Position numbers and translations under genes: made by a program. This document shows, piece after piece, positions 1-7,503 of a stretch of DNA of 64,000 nucleotides (the first letter of the stretch is position 1; each line of letters starts with the position of its first letter). Origin of the DNA: Rudanella lutea DSM 19387 (GTDB lineage: Bacteria > Bacteroidota > Bacteroidia > Cytophagales > Spirosomataceae); NCBI RefSeq assembly GCF_000383955.1, contig NZ_KB913013.1, positions 1,456,277 to 1,520,276 on the forward strand. The letters run 5' to 3'. The notes below the pieces were generated by a model. It saw only the letters and a list, made by a program, of their open reading frames with translations, was not told the origin of the DNA and ran no database searches.

Positions 1-110
1 CCAGGACTTAACTCAATGCGGATAGGATTGCCTAAGGCATCCACCAGAGCATGAATTTTTGTGGTCAAGCCGCCCCGTGAGCGGCCTAATGCTTGTTGCT
101 GGAGACTACT
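1..110 (-). CDS. IS5-family transposase, downstream frame (orfB), partial
   Basis: Reading the minus strand in the -1 frame after the A8 run gives an uninterrupted peptide beginning SSLQQQALGRSRGG and continuing TTKIHALVDALGNPIR to the window edge. GRSRGGLTTKIH is a hallmark of IS5-family DDE transposases. The frame has no start codon of its own here, so it is probably made only as a frameshift fusion with the upstream frame. The second Asp and the Glu of the catalytic triad must lie outside the window. Confidence 0.8.
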
Positions 111-433
111 TTTTTTTGCCCAGCAGCCTGTTGATGAGCTCGCACCGTTGTCGAGTCAATCATTACCCAATCCAGGTCGGGCTCTTGCAGGGCATCAAAG
201 ACCTGTTTCCACACCCCAGCCTGAGCCCAGCGCCGAAATCGTCGGTAGTTGCTGTTCCAATTGCCGAAGCGTTCAGGCAAGTCGCGCCAAGGCGCACCCG
301 AGCGGGCAATCCAGAGCACGGCGTTGATAAACAAGCGGTTATCGAGTGCTTTTCGGCCTGCTGAGCCTGCCTGTCCTGGTAGAAGAGGGGTGATTTTAGT
401 CCATTCCTGCTCGGTGATCTCATAGCGTCTCAT
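86..433 (-). CDS. IS5-family transposase, upstream frame (orfA)
   Basis: A 115-residue product with the N-terminal helix-turn-helix region typical of IS5-family transposases (DUF4096-like: an RRYEITEQEW start, then NRLFINAVLWIARSGAPWRD). It enters the catalytic domain at WVMIDSTTVRAHQQ, where the D of IDST is the first Asp of the DDE triad. Translation in this frame stops at 86-88. A run of eight A (minus strand, 110-117) lies just before. A -1 slip there joins the frame to the downstream reading frame, as known for IS427-group elements. Without the slip the product lacks the rest of the catalytic domain. Confidence 0.85.
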   Translation of the reverse strand: MRRYEITEQEWTKITPLLPGQAGSAGRKALDNRLFINAVLWIARSGAPWRDLPERFGNWNSNYRRFRRWAQAGVWKQVFDALQEPDLDWVMIDSTTVRAHQQAAGQKKVVSSNKH

Positions 434-483
434 GCCACAAAGATCGTAGGATTGGGTAAGTTTATCCTAATTGTCCACACACT

Positions 484-1374
484 CTAGCTCTGTCCTTCTT
501 TTTTACTGGCTCGGTTCGCTTGCTTAATCACCTCCCCGATCATATCCCACTGCTCGTTGGTAACCACTTCGAGGTGGCTAAACTCGCCCGCATTGAGCAC
601 CTCGCCCCCGTCAATTGTAATGCATTCACCGGTGATATACCCCGAGAAATCGGACAGTAAATAAGCAGCCAGATTGGCCAGTTCCTGATGCTCACCCACC
701 CGCTTGAGCGGAATCCGGCTGGTAGGGTCCATCATGCTGGCCAATGGCTCCGGAAACAACCGGTCCCAGGCTCCTTTTGTCGGGAACGGGCCGGGGGCGA
801 TGGCGTTGAGCCGGATACCGTATTTGCCCCACTCAGCCGCCAGCGACTTGGTCATGATCAAAGCACCGCCCTTGGCTACGGCACTCGGCACCACATACCC
901 CGACCCCGTAGTGGCGTAGGTAGTCGAAATATTCAGCACAGTCCCTTTTATATTGTTCTCGATCCAGTACTTGCCCACGGCCAGCGTAAAGTAATACGTG
1001 CCCCGCAGCACAATATCGACCACGGTGTCAAAGGCTTTGTACGAAAGACGCTCGGTGGGGCTAATAAAGTTACCAGCCGAGTTGTTGAGCAGGCCGTCTA
1101 CCCGCCCGAAACGCTCGACGGTTTGGGCAATCACGTTTTCAATCTCGGCCGGGTTGCGCACATCGCACTGTACGGCCAGTACCTGCCCGTTGGTTTCGGC
1201 CATCAGCTCTTGAGCGGTTTGGTCGATAACGGCCTGCCGACGGCTACAGATGGTGACATTAGCTCCCAGTTGGAGAAAATACCGGCTCATAGACCGGCCC
1301 AGCCCGGTACCACCACCGGTTACAATAATCGTTTTGCCCTTAAGCGCGTCGTCGCGCAGCATTCCTGTTGTCAT
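484..1374 (-). CDS. 2,4-dienoyl-CoA reductase (SDR family)
   Basis: A 296-residue short-chain dehydrogenase. It has the NADP-binding TGGGTGLG motif (residues 19-26), NNSAG near 97, and the dienoyl-CoA-reductase form of the active site: Tyr153, Ser164 and Lys168 in the stretch TTYATTGSGY...PSAVAK. It also has the long tail GEFSHL..VTNEQWDMI that animal and peroxisomal DECR enzymes share. The family reduces 2,4-dienoyl-CoA during oxidation of unsaturated fatty acids. The tail is about ten residues longer than I would expect, and the stop codon coincides with the edge of the insertion element, so the last residues may have been altered by the insertion. The gene for the partner isomerase lies one gene away. 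Confidence 0.85.
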   Translation of the reverse strand: MTTGMLRDDALKGKTIIVTGGGTGLGRSMSRYFLQLGANVTICSRRQAVIDQTAQELMAETNGQVLAVQCDVRNPAEIENVIAQTVERFGRVDGLLNNSAGNFISPTERLSYKAFDTVVDIVLRGTYYFTLAVGKYWIENNIKGTVLNISTTYATTGSGYVVPSAVAKGGALIMTKSLAAEWGKYGIRLNAIAPGPFPTKGAWDRLFPEPLASMMDPTSRIPLKRVGEHQELANLAAYLLSDFSGYITGECITIDGGEVLNAGEFSHLEVVTNEQWDMIGEVIKQANRASKKEGQS

Positions 1375-1429
1375 GACTCTAGTTTAAAATGTACGGTTTC
1401 CCGCTACGGTTTATAGTTTGTTATTGATG

Positions 1430-2422
1430 TCACTCATTGAGCCACTTCACAGCCCGAGCGATTGTCTGTTCCGTCGACACCAGCTCATCCGGTATAAGCT
1501 CTTTGCCGTATACCTTCCCTGTTCGGTCGCCAATTCGGACGGTAAATAAGTTGAGTGTATAGCCGTAAAAAGGCAAAGTATACATCTGATTTCCGGTAGA
1601 GATTCCACACGTTGCAGACCCCAAAAAACGGGTGTTAGGTCGACCCGAAAAAGCGATCGCTGCCGCTTCTCCTGAACTTGCCGTAGCACCACTAATCAGC
1701 ACGGCTACCTTTGGATTGCTCTTGGAAAGCTGATAGGGCCGCTCAACCTGAGCAAGTACCGTCTGATTCAACAGAGCTCCTCCTTGCCGGTATGAAAAAC
1801 TACCGGTTAGCTTGTCGTCAATATCAAAAAAACCACCGCAAACTCCCTCACCCAGGAGTGGCCCTAAACCGGCAATCATAGGATACATGTTACCGCCTGT
1901 ATTACGTCGTAAGTCAACAATCCATCCTTTCAGGTTTTTATCATCCTGCCGGGCAATTTCATTTTGAATAGCTTGCGCAAAACTGATGCCTTCCTGACTT
2001 GATCCACTGAAGCCGTCAACCTTAACGTAACCAATGTTGGGCTCTGCAAAGGTAAAAGGGGTAGCTGCTGGCAAGCTACCACAGCCTACCCCCCCATAAA
2101 GTCCTCGCTTATTGTCGACGATAATTGAGCTATGATTGTCCTTCAGCAAAGCCATAGCTAATACCATAGCGGGCTCTGTCTCAGGCACCGTTTTAGCATT
2201 TCCCACCTTAGCCCAGACCTTCGCTTTGTAATCGGCCCAGTCTATAGTCCGGCGGTTTATTGAGTTTTGTTCTACAATCTGAATCAGCTCTGCAAAGAAC
2301 GCTTTAACTGGTTCAGCTGGCTCTGGCACAATCTCTTTCGTTGCGCAGGTCGAACAGAAGGCTACCAATAATAGAGACAGAAAAGCGGTCGAAAACAACC
2401 GCCGGTATGCGGTTAAGCTCAT
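1430..2422 (-). CDS. S41-family peptidase (tail-specific protease-like)
   Basis: A 330-residue exported protein with a hydrophobic N-terminal segment (about residues 8-25) containing cysteines; a lipobox is not clear. The C-terminal half matches the S41 (C-terminal processing) peptidase fold. WIVDLRRNTGGNMYPM is the conserved acidic/GG loop, and GATASSGEAAAIAF contains the expected nucleophilic Ser in SSGE. There is no obvious PDZ domain, so this is the short, tricorn/IRBP-like type. Its substrate cannot be told from the sequence. It lies between two fatty-acid oxidation genes on the same strand, but nothing suggests a shared function. Confidence 0.8.
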   Translation of the reverse strand: MSLTAYRRLFSTAFLSLLLVAFCSTCATKEIVPEPAEPVKAFFAELIQIVEQNSINRRTIDWADYKAKVWAKVGNAKTVPETEPAMVLAMALLKDNHSSIIVDNKRGLYGGVGCGSLPAATPFTFAEPNIGYVKVDGFSGSSQEGISFAQAIQNEIARQDDKNLKGWIVDLRRNTGGNMYPMIAGLGPLLGEGVCGGFFDIDDKLTGSFSYRQGGALLNQTVLAQVERPYQLSKSNPKVAVLISGATASSGEAAAIAFSGRPNTRFLGSATCGISTGNQMYTLPFYGYTLNLFTVRIGDRTGKVYGKELIPDELVSTEQTIARAVKWLNE

Positions 2423-2468
2423 AAGCCAATGGTTCTTAAACAGGCCAGTTATTCGCTCGTTCGCTCAT

Positions 2469-3308
2469 TTAATATCCCCGTTCCGATTTTTTGTTGAACG
2501 CTGCTTTTCGCTTTTCGACCGTTGCCTGCATGGCTTCGCTAAAGTCTGCCGACTGCATTTGGCTTGAATTCCAGACCGCTACGTACTGCATACCCGCTTC
2601 CAGGTCTTTGCCAATGCCGTAGTTTAGCACTTCTTTAGCACCCTGAACCGCCGAAGCAGGCAGGTCGGCAATCTGACGCGCCATCTGATCAGCCGCGTTG
2701 AAAAGGGCGCCGGGGTCATCGTACACGTGGTTGACAAGGCCAATTTTCTCGGCAAACGGGGCGTCGAAATCTCGGGCGGTCAGGGCCAGTTCGCGGGTGT
2801 AGCCTTGCCCGATAATGTGCGGTAGGAATTGTAAGCCACCAATGTCGGGCGTAATAGCCAACCGGGCCTCACGAAGGCTGAATTTAGCATCGGCCGAACA
2901 CAGGCGAATGTCGGCTGCAGCAATCATATTGACCCCACCGCCAATACACCAGCCATGAATAGCCGCAATCACCGGAATAGGCGACTGGTGCATTTTGACA
3001 AAACCCGACTGCATAAACCGAATTTGAGCCATCAGCCGACGGCGTTCGGCTGCCAGCGGATTTCCACTCGCCATTGCACCAATGCGTGGTAGCATACGCG
3101 CGACATCGAGGCCATAGCTAAAGTGCTCACCGGAACCCCGAAAAACCAGGCAGCGGACCCCCGACATGGCCGTAATTTCATCCATGGCTTTGGGCAGTTC
3201 ATCCCAAAATTCGGGGCCCATAGCGTTGCCTTTTCCCGGACCGAGCAGCGTAATGGTCATCACGCCATCCGACAAGCTGAGCGAAAGAGATTGATAGGTT
3301 GTGTTCAT
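2469..3308 (-). CDS. Delta(3,5)-Delta(2,4)-dienoyl-CoA isomerase-like crotonase
   Basis: A crotonase-fold enzyme of 279 residues from the ATG at 3308; a longer reading from 3335 adds nine residues without family similarity. It resembles ECH1: FRGSGEHFSYGLDV is the CoA oxyanion-hole region, and the three acidic residues that mark ECH1 are present as Asp133 (AADIRLC), Glu147 (SLREARL) and Asp155 (ITPDIGGLQ). ECH1 shifts double bonds of 3,5-dienoyl-CoA to 2,4-dienoyl-CoA, which is the substrate of the reductase at 484-1374. A plain enoyl-CoA hydratase is less likely given Asp155 and Asp133. No Shine-Dalgarno sequence is visible, as usual in Bacteroidota. Confidence 0.8.
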   Translation of the reverse strand: MNTTYQSLSLSLSDGVMTITLLGPGKGNAMGPEFWDELPKAMDEITAMSGVRCLVFRGSGEHFSYGLDVARMLPRIGAMASGNPLAAERRRLMAQIRFMQSGFVKMHQSPIPVIAAIHGWCIGGGVNMIAAADIRLCSADAKFSLREARLAITPDIGGLQFLPHIIGQGYTRELALTARDFDAPFAEKIGLVNHVYDDPGALFNAADQMARQIADLPASAVQGAKEVLNYGIGKDLEAGMQYVAVWNSSQMQSADFSEAMQATVEKRKAAFNKKSERGY

Positions 3309-3518
3309 AGCAGTAGATAGTATGCGTGCATACAAACTTCCGTAAAGCTAATCAGAAGGGCTTGCGGTTGTATATTTCAGATAAAAATTTGATTTAAGCT
3401 GGGGGAGCCAGGGCCAAATTCCTCTTGCCTGTGACCTTGTCGAAATTCAGGTAGGGCATACCGTGTCGCTTACGGAGCCCGCCAATGCCGGTACACTCCG
3501 CATACGTGGAAAACTGCA

Positions 3519-3569
3519 ACCCGGAAACTACCGGGTCCGGCTGCGGGTTTACTAACCAGACAACCCGCA
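3519..3569 (+). promoter_or_regulatory. Two-hairpin leader with mutually exclusive pairing
   Basis: Just before the PLP-enzyme start there are two perfect stems: ACCCGG/CCGGGT (3519-3524 with 3531-3536, loop of 6) and TGCGGGTT/AACCCGCA (3542-3549 with 3562-3569, loop of 12). The AACCCG at 3518-3523 can also pair with CGGGTT at 3544-3549, so forming one fold breaks both others. The second hairpin ends 8 nt before the ATG at 3578, a position suited to control of translation. It does not match the SAM-I, SAM-II or SAH riboswitch cores that I know, so its ligand, if any, is unknown. Confidence 0.45.
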
Positions 3570-3577
3570 TTAATCCT

Positions 3578-4705
3578 ATGCATTTCGATACGCTCGCCAT
3601 TCAGGCCGCCCATCAGTCGGACCCCACTGGGGCTATTATTCCGCCCATTCATTTATCGACCAAGTTTGAGCGCAATGCCGAGACGTACGAACCCGTAGGG
3701 GGGCATATGTACTCGCGGGCCAGCAACCCCAACCGCGATGCGTTTGAGAAAGCCTTGGCGCAGCTCGAAGGCGGAGCCGTGGGCATGGCCTTTGGGTCGG
3801 GGCAGGCGGCTACTATGACACTCTTTCAGGCATTACGCCCCGGCGACCACGTCATTGTACCCCGCCAGGCCTATTTCAGTACCCCGCTGCTGCTCGAACA
3901 GGTGTTTCACCCCTGGGGCCTCACCTACACCCGCGTTGAAATGAGCGATCTGGACGCTGTGCAGGCCGCTATTCACGAAAATACGCGGGTGATCTGGACC
4001 GAAACCCCCTCGAACCCCCTGCTGACTATGACCGATCTGCTGTTGATTTCGCAGATGGCGCATGAAGCCGGGGCTATTGTGGTATGCGACAACACCTGGG
4101 CCACGCCGGTGCTTCAGCGCCCCCTCGATCTCAACTGCGATGTGGTGATGCACTCAACAACCAAGTACCTCGGCGGGCATTCGGATGTGCTGGGAGGTGC
4201 GCTCGTTTTTAAAGACCCCAACCACGAACTGGCCCTGCGGGTGCGTCAGATCCAACAGTTAGGCGGGGCTGTTCCGTCGCCGTTTGATTGCTGGCTACTG
4301 CTGCGGGGAATCAAAACCCTCGGCGTGCGTGTGCGGGCCCAACAAGCCTCAGCACAGGCGTTGGCCGAATTCCTGGACGGGCATCCCTCCGTAGAAAAGG
4401 TGTACTATCCGGGCCTCGACAGTCATCCGCAGCGGGCCCTGGTGAAGCAGCAAATGAACGGACCCGGCGCTATGCTCTCCTTCGGTGTAAAAGGCGGTAC
4501 GGCCGAGGCCCTGCGCGTTTGTAGCCATGTAAAGCTGTTTATCCGGGCCACCAGCCTGGGTGGTACGGAGAGCCTGATTGAGCACCGGGCTACAGTGGAG
4601 GGTATTCATACCAACGCACCCGATAACCTGCTGCGCGTGTCGGTAGGGCTCGAACATGTAGAGGATTTGATTGCCGATCTGGATCAGGCCCTCAAAAAGA
4701 TATAA
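3578..4705 (+). CDS. Cystathionine gamma-synthase/lyase-type PLP enzyme
   Basis: A fold-type I PLP enzyme of the Cys/Met metabolism family, 375 residues from the ATG at 3578 (MHFDTLAIQ). The longer frame from 3485 runs through the leader hairpins and is unlikely. The motifs are YSRASNPNRDAFE (phosphate and substrate binding), FGSGQAATM, ETPSNPLL, CDNTWATP with the PLP-binding Asp171, HSTTKYLGGHSD with the Schiff-base Lys196, and SLGGTESLIEHRA near the end. The family covers cystathionine gamma-synthase, gamma-lyase, beta-lyase and O-acyl-homoserine sulfhydrylase. The sequence alone does not decide the reaction. It appears to be a single-gene unit, closed by a perfect palindrome downstream. 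Confidence 0.85.
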   Translation: MHFDTLAIQAAHQSDPTGAIIPPIHLSTKFERNAETYEPVGGHMYSRASNPNRDAFEKALAQLEGGAVGMAFGSGQAATMTLFQALRPGDHVIVPRQAYFSTPLLLEQVFHPWGLTYTRVEMSDLDAVQAAIHENTRVIWTETPSNPLLTMTDLLLISQMAHEAGAIVVCDNTWATPVLQRPLDLNCDVVMHSTTKYLGGHSDVLGGALVFKDPNHELALRVRQIQQLGGAVPSPFDCWLLLRGIKTLGVRVRAQQASAQALAEFLDGHPSVEKVYYPGLDSHPQRALVKQQMNGPGAMLSFGVKGGTAEALRVCSHVKLFIRATSLGGTESLIEHRATVEGIHTNAPDNLLRVSVGLEHVEDLIADLDQALKKI

Positions 4706-4719
4706 GAAGCCGGTTGCGT

Positions 4720-4756
4720 ATGAGCCATGCATAATGGCTCATTATGCATGGCTCAT
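4720..4756. repeat. Perfect 17-bp inverted repeat, heptad type
   Basis: ATGAGCCATGCATAATG (4720-4736) and its exact reverse complement (4740-4756) are separated by GCT. The sequence is also periodic in seven: ATGAGCC, ATGCATA, ATGGCTC, ATTATGC, ATGGCTC. It lies 15 bp after the PLP-enzyme stop codon and 35 bp before the convergent stop of the next gene. It could fold in RNA from either strand and act as a terminator, although there is no proper T-tract. It belongs with the other heptad inverted repeats in this window. Confidence 0.75.
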
Positions 4757-4790
4757 TGTTTATTCACTTAAGTGCCTCCGTTTGTAAGGT

Positions 4791-5093
4791 TTATTCTTTT
4801 TTCTTCCGACGGGGCACTATCAGTTCCTCCGAAAGATACGGGTCTCCGTCATGAGTGGGCATCGGCACGGCCGACTTGTCGTACCCGCGTACAGGCATAT
4901 TGTCGAGCGTGGCCCGGGCAATATTGGCCGGATCGCCCGGACGCCGATAAAACTCATTTTGCGGCTTTCGGGTGGGTATGCGGGACTGGGCGGATACCGA
5001 GTCGCGCCGACTTACCCGATCATTAGGTACCTGAGCCCCGACCGAAAAGCCTACTAACAGGCAAAAGCCAATTTGAACGTAGCGTGTTTGCAT
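4791..5093 (-). CDS. Small secreted protein of unknown function
   Basis: A 100-residue product with a clear signal peptide (MQTRYVQIGFCLLVGFSVGAQ, cleavage probably after GAQ). The mature part of about 80 residues is polar, rich in Arg, Pro and Asp, and ends in a basic RRKKKE tail. I recognise no domain. It is read convergently with the PLP-enzyme gene and divergently from the FMN reductase gene. Confidence 0.55.
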   Translation of the reverse strand: MQTRYVQIGFCLLVGFSVGAQVPNDRVSRRDSVSAQSRIPTRKPQNEFYRRPGDPANIARATLDNMPVRGYDKSAVPMPTHDGDPYLSEELIVPRRKKKE

Positions 5094-5247
5094 TGTACAG
5101 GGAGTAAGTTAGCAATACGACGGCCCGGAAAGACTGTGTCCAAATAGATGCGCACGGGTATTCGATTGCACAAACTCCGCAAATAAAATCAGAAACCAAA
5201 TGATGCTACAGACCGTTTTAGGGCTGTATCGCTTCGTAATGTACTCT

Positions 5248-5847
5248 ATGACAATAGCCATTGTTGCCAGTTCTCCGCGTGAGGGCAGCAACTCTCTGCG
5301 GTTCGCGCAGTACCTGAAAAATATCCTGACCGAATCAGGTCACGACGATATTCGTCTTGTTGATTTTGCCCAGTACGACATTCCATTTGTCGGCACCGGT
5401 TCGTTACAACCCAATGGGCTAACTTCTTTTCAGCACGAGCTGATTACTGCCTGGGAAGCAGCCGATCTGGTTTTTTTCGCCATTCCTGAGTACAACTGGA
5501 CAACTACCCCCCAGTTCGACAATGCTATTCACCAGTTGGGAGGCCCGGCTTTCAAGCATTTGTTCAACAATAAAGTGTTTGCCGTAGCGGGGGTTTCGTC
5601 GGGGCGGGGTGGTCGTCAGCCGGCTCTCAACGCCGGTATGGTACTGAACAAGATTATTAGCTTCACCAACAGCTTTTCGGTGGTATCACCCAAGATTTAT
5701 GAGTCGCACGAGACAGCCCTCAACCTCGACGAGGGGGGCCATTTCAAAGGCCATGAGGTCTACGAAAAAACGACCCGTGCCTTTGTCGACTATTCGGTAA
5801 GCGTGGCACAACGCTGGGCTGCTGCCAACCTGGTAGAGGCTAAGTAG
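5248..5847 (+). CDS. NADPH-dependent FMN reductase-family flavoprotein
   Basis: About 199 residues from the ATG at 5248 (MTIAIVASSPREGSNS), the start that fits the family; upstream ATGs at 5200 and 5239 add a non-homologous leader. SSPREGSNSLRFA is the FMN phosphate-binding loop of the flavodoxin-like FMN reductase family (PF03358), and FFAIPEYNWTTTPQ is the conserved second flavin-binding loop (PEYN). GVSSGRGGRQPALN completes the site. Members reduce flavins, quinones, azo dyes or chromate with NAD(P)H in the cytosol; the physiological electron acceptor here is not evident. The gene is followed by a strong terminator shared with the convergent cysteine desulfurase gene. Confidence 0.8.
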   Translation: MTIAIVASSPREGSNSLRFAQYLKNILTESGHDDIRLVDFAQYDIPFVGTGSLQPNGLTSFQHELITAWEAADLVFFAIPEYNWTTTPQFDNAIHQLGGPAFKHLFNNKVFAVAGVSSGRGGRQPALNAGMVLNKIISFTNSFSVVSPKIYESHETALNLDEGGHFKGHEVYEKTTRAFVDYSVSVAQRWAAANLVEAK

Positions 5848-5870
5848 TCAAGTCCACGCCCAATACAAGA

Positions 5871-5900
5871 AAAGCCCCGGAATTGGCGTTCCGGGGCTTT
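5871..5900. terminator. Bidirectional intrinsic terminator
   Basis: AAAGCCCCGGAA (5871-5882) pairs perfectly with TTCCGGGGCTTT (5889-5900) around a six-base loop. It is followed by TTTTTA on the plus strand, and preceded by an A-rich stretch that serves as the T-tract on the minus strand. It lies between two convergent genes, so it probably ends both transcripts. Confidence 0.9.
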
Positions 5901-5929
5901 TTATAGGCCTTTTACAAGAGTCGAATACC

Positions 5930-7126
5930 TTATAGGGAAAGCTCTTTGTTGTAGAGCCCCACCAGGGTATCCACTGCATAATCGATCTCTTCGGTGGTGT
6001 TGTATTTGCCAAACGAAAACCGAACATAACCCCGATTGGGGTCAAGGCCGGGCAGAGCTGCCAATACGTGCGATCCGATGTTGGAACCACTCGAACAGGC
6101 CGAGCCCCCCGAAGCCGATATTTTGGCAATATCCAGGTTGAACAAAAGCATATCGCTCATGTCGGACTGCGGCAGGCTCACGTTGAGCACGGTGTACAGG
6201 CTATTCTCACAATCGGCCGAAGCCCCGTTGAACCGCACATCGTCGAAACGCTCGCGCAGCCGTTCAATCATTCGCTTTTTCAGCCCCTGAATATGCTGCC
6301 GATGGGCGTCCATGTCGCGGTAGGCAATTTCAAGTGCCTTCGCCAACCCGATAATGCCATACACGTTTTCGGTACCGCCCCGCTGATTCCGTTCCTGAGC
6401 CCCCCCGTGAATGAAGGGATGAATAGGCCCCCGGTTGGCCCGGGTTTCGCCGTTGGCGTACAAAAATCCTACCCCCTTAGGTCCGTGGAATTTATGAGCC
6501 GCCCCCACGATAAAATCAACGGGTAACGTTTGCAGATCGTGCCGATAATGGCCCATGGTCTGTACCGTATCCGAGTGAAATACAGCGCCATATTCCCGGC
6601 ACATAGCCCCCACCTGCTCAAGCGGCAGCAGATTGGCAATTTCGTTATTGCCGTGCATGAGCGATACCAGCGAGCCATTCGGAAACTCGGCACGCCCCTT
6701 ACTCAACAACACTTCGAGGTGGTTCAGGTCCAGCGTGCCGTCGGGGCCTACTTGTACCAGATCAAGAGTAATCAGGCCCTCCTTAGCTGCGTGCTCGAGG
6801 GTGTGTAGCACCGCGTGATGTTCTAAAGGCGAGGTGATGGCGTGGGTGATCCCGTACGTTTCGAGGCTACCCATGATAGCCGTATTGTCGGCCTCGGTAC
6901 CGCCTGAGGTGAAGAAAATCTCCGCCGGGGAGGTATTGAGCAACGAGGCTACCGTTTTGCGGGCCTTTTCGATAGCCGAACGCACCTTACGACCATGACT
7001 ATGGATAGACGATGGATTCCCGAATTGCTCGGTCATCAGAGGTAACATAGCCTCCAGCACTTCAGGATCGAGCCGGGTGGTGGCGGCATTATCTAAGTAA
7101 ACAGAATCGCTTGTTGACGGGATCAT
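5930..7126 (-). CDS. Cysteine desulfurase (NifS/IscS-like)
   Basis: A 398-residue class V aminotransferase-fold enzyme. It has YLDNAATTRLD at the N-terminus, SGGTEADN (cofactor phosphate site), HSDTVQT with the PLP-ring Asp, GAAHKFHGPKG with the Schiff-base Lys212, and SASGGSACSSGS, where Cys344 is the persulfide-forming nucleophile in a mobile loop. It moves sulfur from L-cysteine to acceptors for Fe-S cluster or thio-cofactor assembly in the cytosol. No isc, suf or nif partner gene is nearby, so the acceptor is unknown. Confidence 0.9.
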   Translation of the reverse strand: MIPSTSDSVYLDNAATTRLDPEVLEAMLPLMTEQFGNPSSIHSHGRKVRSAIEKARKTVASLLNTSPAEIFFTSGGTEADNTAIMGSLETYGITHAITSPLEHHAVLHTLEHAAKEGLITLDLVQVGPDGTLDLNHLEVLLSKGRAEFPNGSLVSLMHGNNEIANLLPLEQVGAMCREYGAVFHSDTVQTMGHYRHDLQTLPVDFIVGAAHKFHGPKGVGFLYANGETRANRGPIHPFIHGGAQERNQRGGTENVYGIIGLAKALEIAYRDMDAHRQHIQGLKKRMIERLRERFDDVRFNGASADCENSLYTVLNVSLPQSDMSDMLLFNLDIAKISASGGSACSSGSNIGSHVLAALPGLDPNRGYVRFSFGKYNTTEEIDYAVDTLVGLYNKELSL

Positions 7127-7503
7127 GCCGACAAAAATACGGCTTTTCTGCCGTAAACGGGAGTGGTAGCTATCCTGTTCGCAAAAGGGAAGTATTGACG
7201 AACTGATTTATTTACCGTTTGGTTAGAGTAATAACCAGTTACAAATTTAAATACGTACACTAAACCAGAGGCCACACCGCCCCGGCTCTCCCTGTTAATC
7301 AGCGGCTTGGACAGCCAAAACGGCAATAGTTACCCCTCAACCTGCGTGCCCGGTTGGTACGCAAGTCATCGAGCTACCGTGTTTGGGGTTGTAGGATGAC
7401 GAAAAGAGTAATATCTTGCCATCGCTTGACTTATCGTAAAACTTGCGACGTACTTTTTTATAATTAATCTCCACCTGCTGCACACAAACCGACAGCAGGA
7501 TGT
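7127..7503. other. Intergenic region without a gene
   Basis: A 377-bp space between the divergent desulfurase and WxcM-type genes. I find no credible ORF or RNA gene. A possible Bacteroidota-type promoter for the plus-strand gene is TTGAC at 7426-7430 with TACTTTTT at 7451-7458, one mismatch from TAnnTTTG. The small inverted repeat GGTTA/TAACC near 7225 is too short to interpret. Confidence 0.5.

Larger units (their letters stand above)
1..483 (-). mobile_element. IS5-family insertion sequence, partial
   Basis: This is the 5' part of an insertion sequence, cut off by the start of the window. It carries a DDE transposase split into two overlapping frames, as in the IS427 group of the IS5 family. 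The upstream end lies in the short stretch 434-483, which on the minus strand begins near GAGTGTGTGGACAATTAG. The exact end and target duplication cannot be fixed because the other end is missing. A CTAG tetranucleotide at 483-486 overlaps the stop codon of the neighbouring reductase gene, so the element abuts that gene directly. Confidence 0.8.

Noticed and set aside
1430-2422. Lipoprotein status for the S41 peptidase
   Set aside because: The cysteines near the N-terminus (AFCSTC) do not give an acceptable lipobox.
3480-3577. SAM-I, SAM-II or SAH riboswitch before the PLP-enzyme gene
   Set aside because: The conserved cores of these classes (for example GGCAACC with GGUGC..AAUUCC for SAM-I) are absent although hairpins are present.
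3394-3600. Minus-strand ORF of 68 residues ending in MPYLNFDKVTGKR
   Set aside because: It overlaps the structured leader and the start of the PLP-enzyme gene, has no recognisable domain and a proline/alanine-rich end; probably spurious.
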